Shown here piece by piece: positions 43,501-53,571 of a stretch of 64,000 nt of DNA; positions within the stretch are counted from its first letter, which is position 1; the number at the start of each line of letters is the position of its first letter. A model generated the notes under the pieces. The model ran no database searches. It saw only the letters and a list, made by a program, of their open reading frames with translations, and was not told the DNA's origin. A program made the translations under genes and the position numbers. Source of the DNA: Agapanthus africanus (lineage: Eukaryota; Streptophyta; Magnoliopsida; Asparagales; Amaryllidaceae); the NCBI GenBank assembly GCA_030015575.1, contig CM057344.1, positions 593,410,410-593,474,409 on the forward strand. The letters are read 5' to 3'.

Positions 43501-46500
43501 CGGCCACTGTTCTGGGAATGGAGTGTGGTTTAATTTGTTTGTGAGGTTAATTTCCTTCATGCTTATTTTGGTGGACCCCCTTCCATTTGTGTGTGCTGTG
43601 AAGGAATTTTTTTTCTTTGGTATTAATTCATACACACATTCATTACTTGAGTGAGATGCTTCATTCACTTTTCCAGTGAGCACAAAAAGTTCATGGCCGG
43701 GCTCATTTCTTTGGATTGTATACTTCATTCTTCATCAAGCTTTGATCCATGGAAAATTCTTGTGCAAAATTCCTCCAACATGGCAACCTCTTAAACCCCA
43801 AAGAGAACTATTCTACACTATTCTATAGCAAGTCTTGGACGCGTCGGCTAGCCAACTTCGCCCCCGAGTTGCCTCGGTCAAGAGGTGGGAGCCCGTAAAA
43901 GATTCCGGGTACGTGGTGCCCTTTCCGACGAGACGATGATGGACGGAGATTCCGCGGAAGATCGGAGTGGGGATGAAGACCGAAGGACACGGATCGCTTG
44001 GTATAACTTCTCTACTCTTTTCTTATTTGCTAGTTAGCTAGGTTAATGGCCCGATCCGGGTGAAAAGTGCGCGGTGGTGCCGGTCAATAGTTTTTGAAAG
44101 TTTTTTGTTTCCGCGTTTCCGGCGTCGGATCGACGGCCGGGACGCCCCCGCGGACTTACACCATCTCCATTACAATTAATCAACTAATCAAAAGAAAAAA
44201 CCAAACAATGCAAGATTGGTTCTAATCAGAATCAGACAATCAAGAACACCATGATAAATCCCTTAATAAGAGATCTATGAATGAAGAAAGTGATAAATAT
44301 CACAATATCCAATTCAAATATTCAACAAACATTGTAACTGATCTTTTAAGACCCGGTCGCAAACAATAATTTGTTAAGAACAATCATACCAACGCATCAA
44401 TCCTGAGCTCGAAATTGACGCCCTATGATTGATACATTTGATAGCAAAATCCATTGAGAGAGAAGAAATATTACATCAAGTTATATTGTTGACGGTTGAA
44501 TCAACTAAGGTATCAATTTAAGACAAAAATTTAGTTAAGGGGGATTTGATCCATCCTTAACAACTCAAGAGATGAATAAGTTCGACCCAAAATGTTCTGC
44601 TCTGGTCGCACTTCTTTTAGCAAAATTAAACATGGATTGGAATAGCTAGAAGCAACTCGACAAGGCTTAAACGAGATTTATGCGGCACGACAAGGTGTGT
44701 GATTCTGATTGATATATGGCTATGTAAGAGTCCGGTGATGTATTTAACCTTTGTATAGGTTTAGATGATGAAAATGAAGACTATGCTGGTTGTGGCGAGC
44801 TTGGACAACGACGGCATCGAGGTTGGATATCTTTAGGGAGTGGAGGCCGTAAAATGTGTAGGACCGGGAGCTTGGGCTATAGTATTTACTGCAATCAAAA
44901 GAGAAACAACTAAAGAATGAGGACGCTAATAGGGATGGTGGAAATGGTCTTTTAGGTTCGGATAAAGGTTTCGGGATATGATACCATATTTTCAATAATA
45001 TCATAAATCTAGGGTTTAAGAGAGTGGAGAGGATATGTGATCAAAGTTTAAAATTTTGGTATAGCGGTATCGGACAGTCATTTTTGGGATCAAAATTAGC
45101 CAAGCGTATATCTTGGATTGGAATATCGGTTTTTTCTATCACTTGACCATGTAAATAGTTGAAATAACTACAATCTTACATATCTTTTTTTATTAGTAAC
45201 GATGTGTAGAGTGATTTTTTTAATATATTGTAAATATATCTATGATTCTTCGATATAAAGTAATTAATGATGCTAAAATAGATCAATAACGCATTAATTA
45301 ACTCATTAACCCGTTAATAAACCCAATAATCTATTCGTAAACTCAGCACTAACCCCCCCCCCCCCCAATTCAATGATGAATTTAAAACCAAGGTTTAAAA
45401 TCTTAGTATCAATATTGGTACATTTTTGGATCGGAATCAACTATTTCGGATTGAGATCGGTTGAGATATCAAACCAAGAATGAGATTGAGGGAAATGGAG
45501 ATGATAAAAGAAAGATTCTTTCTCTACTTCTATTATTCTTCGTGTGTAATTGGATGCACATTTACAAGTTTACTATTCTCATCTAACAAAACTATAAGCA
45601 ACTCAAACACTAAAACCATTTTATAACTACAATACACATGCTATTAGTTTGGAATTAATTAGTTGAATTCAGTTTGAACTCGAAATCTTTATAAACAATT
45701 AAATGGTCACGATCTCCCAGTTTTATAACCAATCAACCGCGAATATCAAATCCATTTTTTAAATAAATTCTATTATTTATGGATATCAAATTTGGATATC
45801 ATGTGTGTGTTTGTGTATAAATAGGCTTTCGTCTCCTATTTGTCTGCTTTTTGTCATTTAGGATTTTCCTGACGGGGTCGCTTGCATCAATCTTTTGATT
45901 GTCATTGATCTTGTATGCTCAAATATGATTAGCAGCCTGACCATTCCTATCTCGCATCAGAACAATTGGTATTACTCGAAGCAATATGGTGGGCCCTATA
46001 AGTAAGAAGGGAATCAAAGACTTGATTTTGACGAAGGAGACTAAATTATGATATTACTATTACATAATTCAGTTGAGAGGAAAATCAAGCTTTAATGGAG
46101 TGTTTACTTCTTAATCTTGGCAGGTAGCATCATTCTTTGTTTGTTTCCTCTGATAAATATACGAGAATATCTATATATAATATATCTATTTTTTCCAAGA
46201 AATGTTACATCGACGATTTTCATGGATTTAAGGAACCTTGAGGGCTAATTGGATATTTAAGAGGGGCCCTGATTGGAATGCTTTTGATGTAAAAATAGAA
46301 CATTACTGATTTATCACAATAATCTGGATAATTTCACATATACTTTATTGATTACATTCAAAGTCAGAAGCACATTAGCAACACACACTTTTCCTGATAA
46401 TAGATACAAAACTTTAAGGTATATGTAGAACAAAGCAGATAGGAATCACGGGTGCTTAAATGATTTGAAGAGTGGCATCTAGAAAAGTCAAGTTTTGGGA

Positions 46501-49500
46501 GAGATCTGATTCTTATAATATTTTCCGGGATGCCGTTGTTGCCCAGAGTTAACAAAACAGTGCAATCCAATTTGCATATGAGACTACCGATCATTTTATT
46601 ATAAATGTTGACTTCTTTGATTGTTTGTACGTTGATTTGCAAATAAAACCACATTCTGTGGGACAAGAATATCGTGGTTTCTACTTTCTACTGGTTAAAA
46701 GAACTAGAATTTTTGGTTGTGTGTATAAATTATAAGATGTTTAATAGATAGTATTGGTCTTTTATTTTTCATGTGTTGGTTGTATATTTGAGTTTATAAT
46801 GTTCTTAAATATTAAGAAAGAAAGGCTTAGAATAGAATAAATATGTGGAAATTATAAGACATGTATAAATAGTAAAATTGGGGGGGGGGGGCTATATGTA
46901 AGTTTTCCACTTCTTCTTCCCCCTTTTTTTTGGTTTTCTTTTTTTTTTTGGGGGGGGGGGGCTTCATGAATATTTTTCTTTTTTAAAATCTTTTTTCTTC
47001 GTAAAAGGAGATGGGGACATGCGGCTTCTTGAGTTTGAGTTATAATAGTAGAGAAGGATTTGAATAAGTGTCAGAATTATGCATTTCTTGCATTTACATC
47101 ATAATAGACTAATAGTTATTTTTGATGGATGTCAAACTACCGTCACTGTCATGGCTAATAATACATAGCTTCTTATACTGGACACCTTATCCCTTTCTGC
47201 TGGGCGTATACATTTGGTCACATTTTTATAGTTTTATCTGTTAAATTTCATATCCACCATCAATTTTCTTTTCCATGTGGTTGCAGTGAGAAAACAAGCT
47301 CTTCAAGACTCTCCCAATCAAATATCCAGAAAGAACTAGAAGCAGCTCAAAAAGAATATTGGGAGAAGATGCTACTACCAAAAGTGCTAGAAGCTAAAGA
47401 TCCTGAAACTTATTCAGATAGCAGTACTCAGACTTTTACTGACAATATAAGGAAAGTTCTTCAAGAGTCGGAACAGATGCAAATGCGTTTGGAAGCAGAA
47501 ATTAGACAAAAACTAAAAAAGTTTGGAGATGAAAATCGTTTTCTTAGCAACACACCAGTAAATGAAGTTCTGAAGGGTTATCCAGAAGTTGAGTTGAAGT
47601 GGATGTTTGGCCCCAAAGAAGTTGTTGTTCCCAAAGCTGTCAGTCTTCATTTATTTCATGGATGGAAGAAGTGGCGTGAAGAAGCTAAAGCTAAATTGAA
47701 GAGGGGTCTACTCGATAACACGGAGCTTGGGAGACAGTACATGACCCGGAGACAGGTATTGTGTTGCCATATTTCAAACCTTTTCTTAAGGTAACTGCAA
47801 TAATTGATTATGCACTACGATATGTTTCACAAGCAAGGTACATACATATGTATACGAGCATGTATTAGGGTCAAATTTTCTCATGTCAGCTTTGTACACC
47901 ACAACAGCAATTTTTTACCGAGATTTTTGGGGCCGGCAACGTGAGTCCTTTTCTTATCATATAGGGTAGGCCCAGTGTATTGTCACTTGTTCATCTCAAC
48001 ATTTTATTTTTAGCTAAAGTGAATCCTAAAGATACTGTATCGTATCAAGACCCATAAAGCAATGCAAGTCGTAGATATACCCTATGCAAATTTTCTTTAT
48101 CAATGCCATTGGTACTATCACATGTACTAGAAAAGCACAGTAGTACTTATTCATTTCTAACCATTAGATGAGTGAATGATCCTAATTAACGAAAACAGCA
48201 CCAAAGGATAATAGCCCCGCTGTAAAACTTTCATCTTCAAAGCGAGAGGTCAGTAGTTATATTCATGAGGGTTGCATGCAAAAAAAGGAAATATTAATTA
48301 AAGCAGTCACTTATATCACAATTATGAGGCATGCCTTAGATTCCACCAATGGCTAATTTGCATGTGCACTTGAGGTTTCTCGAGCTTTCACACTGGTCGA
48401 CAAAAAGTTATCAAACTAGCAGCGTTCTTCTTTGAAACCACCGGCCAATATTTATTTCCATGTATCCACTTTCATCTCCCTTGAATAGGAAAACTAATTT
48501 TGGGGGAAAGGGAAGTGCTTACCAGGCAGTGAGCAGAAAGGTAATGATTGTACTATGTTTGTATAAGGTACCAACAAAAAAATCGAGAACAAGTGAAAAA
48601 TTATTTAAGTCTTGAAAGGAAAAATTATGACGGTTGGATTTCCTAGCGTGGTTGTGAATTATGTTATATAGGTCAAATTTATCGTGCATCATGTTAATAT
48701 GGATCAATTTGCTTCATTTAGCCTGTATTTAGCTGCTTGTGTTTATTAATTTGGGCCTTCGAGTTTTAATTTTGCAATCCTCAACAATTCCTTTATTTTG
48801 TACAATCACGAGGCCAATGCATTTTATACAAACTGTATAAGATGTTTATAAATATTTCTTTTGATTTATTTTGATTATGGTTGCTGCAGGAGCGTGTCCT
48901 TTTGGATCGGGAGAGAGTGATGACTAAAACATGGTACAATGATGAGATGAATAGATGGGAAATGGATCCAGTGGCTGTTCCTTATGCTGTTTCCAAGAAA
49001 CTAATAGAAGGTGCTCGTATTAGACATGATTGGGCTGTCATGTATGTTGCACTCAAGGGTGATGATAAAGAATATTATGTTGATATCAAGGTTAATCATT
49101 ATGTATCAAGTGCTTTTATATCTGTGATAATTATTTCCTGTGATGAAATTATATCATATTATACGTGTGTTTATTATGTATCCTCTAGTATCTACTCATT
49201 TTATATCAGTTTCTCAATGCAGGAATATGATCTTCTTTTTGAAGAGTTTGGAGGCTTTGATGAACTTTATATGAAAATGCTAGCATCTGGTATTCCGACC
49301 ATAGTTCAGTTAATGTGGATTCCTTTCGCTGATTTAAATATCCGGCAACAGTTTCTCTTGATAGCAAGACTGTCTCGTGACTGCTTACTTGGATTGTGGA
49401 ATTCATTTGTCGTTTCATATGTGAGAGAGAGAACTTTTTCTAAGATAAAGAATATCACCGATGATATAATGGTTGTGATCGTTTTTCCACTTTTGGAGCT

Positions 49501-52190
49501 GATCATTCCAAAGCCGGTAGGGAAAAATGGGATTCTACAAAATCTGTTTATTCAGCGCAGAAGCATAAGTCTCTTGATTCATGATGTAAAACCTACATAT
49601 TTATCTATACGTTTACCTTCTCTCAGGTGAGAATGAGCTTAGGAATGGCATGGCCTGAGGAAGCATATCAAGCTGTAGGTACCACATGGTACTTGAAATG
49701 GCAGTCAGAGGCAGAAATGAATTACAGAGCTAGAAAGAGGGACAACATTCAGTGGTACCTATGGTTTCTCATACGAAGTGTGATATATGGTTTTGTTTTA
49801 TTTAATGTGCTCCGCTATTTGAAGCGGAAGATACCGAGGCTCCTTGGTTATGGGCCTTTCCGCAGGGATCCAAACCTAAGGAAGTTACGGAGAGTGGTAA
49901 TTATTTTTTCTTGCTATGTATTAACTTCACCTCTTCATAATTGTGCTCATCAATTTAACTTTGAAAAGATCAATCCATATGACTGGATCTATGATGCACC
50001 TCTAACAAGTTACGATTATTTTGTATGTATATTACACTACGCACACTTTGTAGTTTCTTTCTTAAACATAGTAAAACTTACATGCTATTAGCGAGGCAGG
50101 CTACTTGGCCCAGCTTTTCATAAACACACACATTGAGTACCTATTGAAGAGAATCTTTTACATGCCTATAACAAGGATTCAAATCGTGGCCGATCCTCAT
50201 CTGAGTCATGCGGATAGTTTCCGAAATTGAGTGGTTGGAGATGAGAGTGAGCACAAAACTCGGGTGTCAGGTCATTCTGGCATTATTTTTTTGCTCAAGT
50301 CATTCAGCAAGGTATTGAGGCATCCACTCATCCACATAGAAACAACCTGATCCAAGTAAAAATTTCACAAGCATCGCTGATATTTTCTCTAATTGATAAG
50401 AACTGAAAAACCTTTCACACCATATGAGATGCAAGTCCTACTGTGGATCATTTTTTTCTTACACTGGGAAAAAACGAAATAGTATTTTAAAATATAATAA
50501 GATCTTATAATCGATCAAGCTTCTAAACATATGCCAAAAACCAAGATTTTGGTTTTTTTCTTGATCGCAGTTTGTAGTTCAGAAATTATAGACTCCAAAT
50601 TTAGAATCATTAATAATTATTTTTTGTACATGACTATTTTTTTTTTCCAGTTTGTATCATTATCCAACTTCAACTAGCATCTCAGTAATTAGTAATATTT
50701 TTTTATACCAAAATCTCAATATTCTGATCCATAACGTCCTATACAGATGAAATGACCGATTCCAATTCTAAAATGCTGTCCAAACCTTTTGTATTATTCT
50801 AGTCTTCAAGATGCTTTGTTACTCTCATATAACTCGTCTGTCCTCTTTGGATGATATATACATATTTGTGTCTGACTCAGTGTATAACGTGGATGCTTAT
50901 GAGGGCAATCGATCGACTTGTATATGCACACAGAACCTATGAAGCACAGATATATGAAAAATCGAAAACCCTCACGTATCGTATCGGATTTGCAAATCGA
51001 AGTGGGTCTCTCTGATTCTCTCGGATTCGTGTATCAGAGTCGCAAATCCTGATATTCGTAATTAAATAAATTTAAAAAATAATTCGGATGCTTCATTATT
51101 CGAGCCGATTCACTAATCGAATTCGCATATTGGGTTTGATCATTTAAATTGGTATTTAGGTATGGTTTGGGTTGTTCATTTAAATTGGTTTTTAGATATG
51201 GTTTGGATCGATCATTTAAATTAAATTTCATTTAAAAAAGTTATGGGTTCTCTCTCCGCAAAAATTAAGGGTTTCCCTTGAGATATTGGGGTATTGTGGC
51301 TGACCAGAGATCCATTTTTAATAATGTATATTGTTTCACTATTATTAGCTTACAGTTGATTAAAAACAATGATTATTATTTATTATTTGTGTGCGTGCGT
51401 TCGTGTGTATTGGATACTAATTAAAAATTTGATATAAAAACATATCCCTGATCCTAGGTTTTTGGAAAATCGTGAATCCGGATCTTATCTTATTCTATAT
51501 CTATATCCGAAGGTGTGCTACATTGCCTAGAACACATTGGTAGAATCTGACCCATGCTATAACAAACACGCATAGATCCTAATTATAGAAAAAGGTAATG
51601 CATGCAGAATATGTATATACAGAGTACAGATATTAATATTAATATCTACAATTGTTTTATATAACAATATCTTATACTTTTGTTATGGTGCCAAGAATTA
51701 AGCTTGTAAATTCTGACTTACCACAAATTTACTTTTCTTTCATTGTAGAGTTCAATTAGATATTTATTTGCTCAACTCAGAGGTTTTCTCTCTTTAGTGT
51801 ATATATAAGTTTGGGTTTTTACAGAAACTGAATTTTGCATTCTGCTTATGTGTCTACAGAAAGCTTATTATCAATTCAAGTTAAATAGAAGGATTCGTAG
51901 GAAAAGGGAAGGCGTCGACCCAATAAGGTCTGCATTTGATCAGATGAAGGTGTGAATGTATTTGATGAAGAATGGGCTATGCTGTGACTTTTATCTTTAC
52001 TGCTTCTAAGAACCTACCTCGATCTGATATTTGCAATGCTCTTAAATGGTTAATGCAGAGGGTAAAAAACCCGCCTATTCGATTGGACGATTTTGCTAGT
52101 GTTGATTCTATGAGAGAGGAAATCAATGACATTGTGACATGTTTACAAAATCCAACCGCTTTTAAGGAAAAAGGAGCGCGTGCACCTCGG
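32348..52190 (+). CDS. FTSHI5: FTSHI5-type inactive FtsH protease of the chloroplast envelope; 3' part missing
   Basis: Seven exons with GT-AG introns join in frame to 2307 nucleotides (769 codons): 32348-33198, 47287-47755, 48890-49090, 49223-49516, 49627-49896, 51860-51949, 52059-52190. The order of conserved segments follows Arabidopsis FTSHI5 (EMB2458): Ser-rich transit peptide (1 to ~50), a hydrophobic segment (69-84), a coiled coil (~120-260), KWMFGPKEVVVPKAV, HGWKKWREEAKAKLK, TWYNDEMNRWEMDP, VMYVALKGDDKEYYVDIK, a second membrane segment (~647-670) and the linker GYGPFRRDPN, ending GARAPR. In the family this is followed directly by the AAA+ domain with its Walker motifs, which is not in the window. 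FTSHI proteins lack the protease zinc site; FTSHI5 works in an ATPase complex with Ycf2 linked to protein import. The missing part should lie in or beyond the N gap. Recognition is by memory of the family. Confidence 0.9.
33199..34589 (+). other. FTSHI5 intron 1, left part
   Basis: AT-rich intron sequence between the exon 1 donor and the target site of the copia element. No repeat or RNA gene recognised. Confidence 0.75.
34590..34594. repeat. Target-site duplication, left copy (CCATC)
   Basis: CCATC directly before the 5' LTR at 34595. The same five bases follow the 3' LTR at 44161-44165. Five-base duplications are typical of copia integration. Confidence 0.9.
34595..36364 (+). repeat. 5' LTR of the intron 1 copia element (1770 bp)
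   Basis: Starts TGTTGGAGATAGTGCCCTCA and ends GCGGACTTACA at 36364. It lacks about 495 bases that are present in the 3' LTR; the join lies near 36298-36306 at GTGAAG/AAAGTT, with a short microhomology. Confidence 0.9.
36366..36383 (+). promoter_or_regulatory. Primer-binding site (initiator tRNA-Met)
   Basis: TGGTATCAGAGCCACGCC right after the 5' LTR end. TGGTATCAGAGC is complementary to the 3' end of initiator tRNA-Met, the usual copia primer. Confidence 0.88.
37525..37553. repeat. TA microsatellite in the copia interior
   Basis: About fourteen TA repeats. The corresponding place in the element at 16733 has an AT-rich stretch (16880-16905) but not a pure repeat. Confidence 0.9.
38925..39385. 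repeat. Imperfect tandem duplication, period about 279 bp
   Basis: CACCTTCTCTC...TGCGAG at 38951 and 39230, and TGGATAGTCTTCTTCCAAAC at 39010 and 39288, begin matching blocks. Both copies include CATAGGCTGGTGCCGAACGG and a GTGTACAGAAGGTA segment. Confidence 0.85.
41896..44160 (+). repeat. 3' LTR of the intron 1 copia element (2265 bp)
   Basis: Starts TGTTGGAGATAGTGCCCTCA after the polypurine tract AAGTGGGAGAT (41885-41895) and ends GCGGACTTACA at 44160. It keeps the segment at about 43607-44101 that the 5' LTR lost; related sequence exists in the LTR at 11227-13419, which shows that this longer version is the original. Confidence 0.9.
44161..44165. repeat. Target-site duplication, right copy (CCATC)
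   Basis: Identical to 34590-34594. Confidence 0.9.
44166..47286 (+). other. FTSHI5 intron 1, right part
   Basis: AT-rich. Homopolymer runs at 45353-45366 (C), 46879-46890 (G) and 46950-46961 (T then G). Near 44960-44990 the minus strand reads TGGTATCATATCCCGAAACC, which resembles a copia primer-binding site with the start of an old leader, so a reversed copia remnant may lie at about 44170-45010. No exon recognised. Confidence 0.55.
47287..47755 (+). CDS. FTSHI5: FTSHI5 exon 2 (residues 284-440)
   Basis: Acceptor GGTTGCAG, first base completes the split Ser codon. Codes for EKTSSSRLSQSNIQKELEAA, a further helical part, and the conserved YPEVELKWMFGPKEVVVPKA and HGWKKWREEAKAKLKRGLL. Ends RRQ|GTATTG. 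Total length of exons 1 and 2 is 1320, a multiple of three. Confidence 0.92.
48890..49090 (+). CDS. FTSHI5: FTSHI5 exon 3 (residues 441-507)
   Basis: Acceptor GTTGCTGCAG. ERVLLDRERVMTKTWYNDEM, WEMDPVAVPYAVSKKLIEGA, VMYVALKGDDKEYYVDIK; donor AAG|GTTAAT. Frame 0 on both sides. Confidence 0.92.
49223..49516 (+). CDS. FTSHI5: FTSHI5 exon 4 (residues 508-605)
   Basis: Acceptor TCAATGCAG. EYDLLFEEFGGFDELYMKML, IPTIVQLMWIPFADLNIRQQ, DDIMVVIVFPLLELIIPKP; donor CCG|GTAGGG. The Arabidopsis protein has a matching segment that ends VVFPVIEFIIPYQLRLRLG at this exon border. Confidence 0.9.
49627..49896 (+). CDS. FTSHI5: FTSHI5 exon 5 (residues 606-695)
   Basis: Acceptor CCTTCTCTCAG. MSLGMAWPEEAYQAVGTTWY, LKWQSEAEMNYRARKRDN, then the membrane segment WYLWFLIRSVIYGFVLFNVL and KIPRLLGYGPFRRDPNLRK; donor GTG|GTAATT. 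Confidence 0.92.
51141..51225. repeat. 36-bp tandem repeat in FTSHI5 intron 5
   Basis: CATTTAAATTGGTWTTTAGR begins units at 51141, 51177 and 51213 (the last is partial). Confidence 0.85.
51860..51949 (+). CDS. FTSHI5: FTSHI5 exon 6 (residues 696-725)
   Basis: Acceptor GTGTCTACAG. KAYYQFKLNRRIRRKREGVD, PIRSAFDQMK; donor AAG|GTGTGA. It is a basic helical linker between the membrane segment and the ATPase domain. Too short to stand out as an open frame. Confidence 0.88.
52059..52190 (+). CDS. FTSHI5: FTSHI5 exon 7 (residues 726-769)
   Basis: Acceptor GGTTAATGCAG. RVKNPPIRLDDFASVDSMRE, EINDIVTCLQNPTAFKEKGA, RAPR; donor CGG|GTATCA. The family continues GVLIVGERGTGKTSLA (Walker A), expected in exon 8, which is not found in the next 1050 bases. 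Confidence 0.9.
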
Positions 52191-53248
52191 GTATCATAAA
52201 TATATTTCTTTTTTTTATTTGGTCATTCCGGCATTTCACTTATTTGTAGTTTTACATATTTCATACAATGTACCCTCTTCCGAAAAGGTAGTTAGGCTGC
52301 ACTAAAAATCTTACAACTCCATAACCTTTATCAACAGAAACATGGAAAGTCTTCATGCTGCCATATATCGAAAAAGGAGTCATGATAGACCTTACAAGTT
52401 ACAGCATATGCTGCTGGATTATTTTGGAGAATTTTCTAGAGTATAAGCCTACTTGTTAATGCCGTGTCACCCATTAGTTATGTATGACTTATGAGTATGA
52501 GTTGAGCGTGAAGTGTTTGATAAAGACACCTAGTATGCTCAAATCGCTGCAATCACATACTTTTTAGTTGGATAACTACATAAATTAATATAAAGTGATA
52601 ACACATTAAGGTAGTTGGGTATGTTGGGAGAACTATGTCTCCTAGTAGGTCGCTGGATGTATGGAATAGTGATGTTTGGTCCTGTGGACTTCTTTCCCTC
52701 CTGCTAAAAAAAATGTTCCAATTGTAGATATGTCATCTTTCCTTCTTGTAGTCTCTTTCTAGGCTTATTCCTGAGGGTTATTCCTTGGGTACATGATACT
52801 CAACTCCATGACGAGGTTTGATTTGTTAAGCTTCTTCACATGGTCCTCCACTTTGGTACATCCCAACCAACCTCTTAGGTTTTGTGTCGAGCTCCTCTTA
52901 TCCATGTTTCCTTGACCAGTAATTAGACACCATTTTTTAAAGCATAATGTTTCACGGATCTTTATGCTCTGTAGCTGACCCTATTCTGATGGGAGCGGGC
53001 TTCGATAATAATGCTTAGCCATCAACTGGACTGATTATGTAATGATTGTAATGTATGAGTTATGATTTATGAATTATGATGTAGCACTATGTTGATAACT
53101 CGGTACCTATCAAACATTATTGTTTAACATATATGCATGCCTTTGTTTGATTTTACAGAATAGCACATGCACTATATCTCATTAATAAGCGGGACTTCAA
53201 TCCTTGTTTTTAAACATATTTGAACTTCTGTTCTCTATGCTCCTGCTG
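52191..53248 (+). other. FTSHI5 intron 7 or sequence before the gap
   Basis: No exon of FTSHI5 or DRP3 could be identified. GGATCTTTATGCTCTG and other stretches are ordinary AT-rich sequence. The last bases before the gap do not match either gene. Confidence 0.5.
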
Positions 53249-53448
53249 NNNNNNNNNNNNNNNNNNNNNNNNNNNNNNNNNNNNNNNNNNNNNNNNNNNN
53301 NNNNNNNNNNNNNNNNNNNNNNNNNNNNNNNNNNNNNNNNNNNNNNNNNNNNNNNNNNNNNNNNNNNNNNNNNNNNNNNNNNNNNNNNNNNNNNNNNNNN
53401 NNNNNNNNNNNNNNNNNNNNNNNNNNNNNNNNNNNNNNNNNNNNNNNN
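53249..53448. other. Assembly gap of exactly 200 N
   Basis: Two hundred N. A round number indicates a placeholder between contigs, so the true distance is unknown. It separates FTSHI5 (+) and DRP3 (-), and both genes lose their 3' parts here. Confidence 0.99.
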
Positions 53449-53571
53449 AACAGAATCCTCAATATTTTTCCTCACAATGTCATAATATGATTTCAATAGC
53501 AACTTTATGATTGCTATTTCCTCGGCTTCCTGCTCTGTCTGATTTTCTAAGGGCTTCAAGATTATTGGTGG
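53449..53571 (-). CDS. DRP3: DRP3 exon, start of the GTPase effector domain
   Basis: Reads [20 protein letters not shown], then [20 protein letters not shown] and V, and runs straight into the gap. Acceptor CTTTTCAG at 53572-53579. The family continues PKAIMHFLV. Confidence 0.9.

Larger units (their letters stand above)
34595..44160 (+). mobile_element. Full-length non-autonomous Angela-like Ty1/copia element in FTSHI5 intron 1
   Basis: 5' LTR 34595-36364, primer-binding site from 36366, interior to 41895, 3' LTR 41896-44160, flanked by CCATC. The LTRs differ by only about a dozen substitutions by eye outside one deletion, so insertion is recent. The 5.5-kb interior has no long open frame. 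Pieces of copia pol are recognisable only at nucleotide level (for example GGAGTCACCCTCTCTAAAGG near 41200, equal to the VTLSK segment of the copy at 16733-23983). It must have been mobilised by proteins from another element. Confidence 0.88.

Noticed and set aside
44744..45004. 86-codon frame on - in FTSHI5 intron 1
   Set aside because: Possibly the leader of an old reversed copia element; no domain recognised, and too short to call a gene.
48200..48300. Possible SINE in FTSHI5 intron 2
   Set aside because: Only a weak B-box-like string (GAGAGGTCAGTAGTTATATTC region) and no A box at the right distance.
53197..53559. Frames running across the N gap
   Set aside because: The N run makes them artificial; only the DRP3 part (53449-53571) is real.
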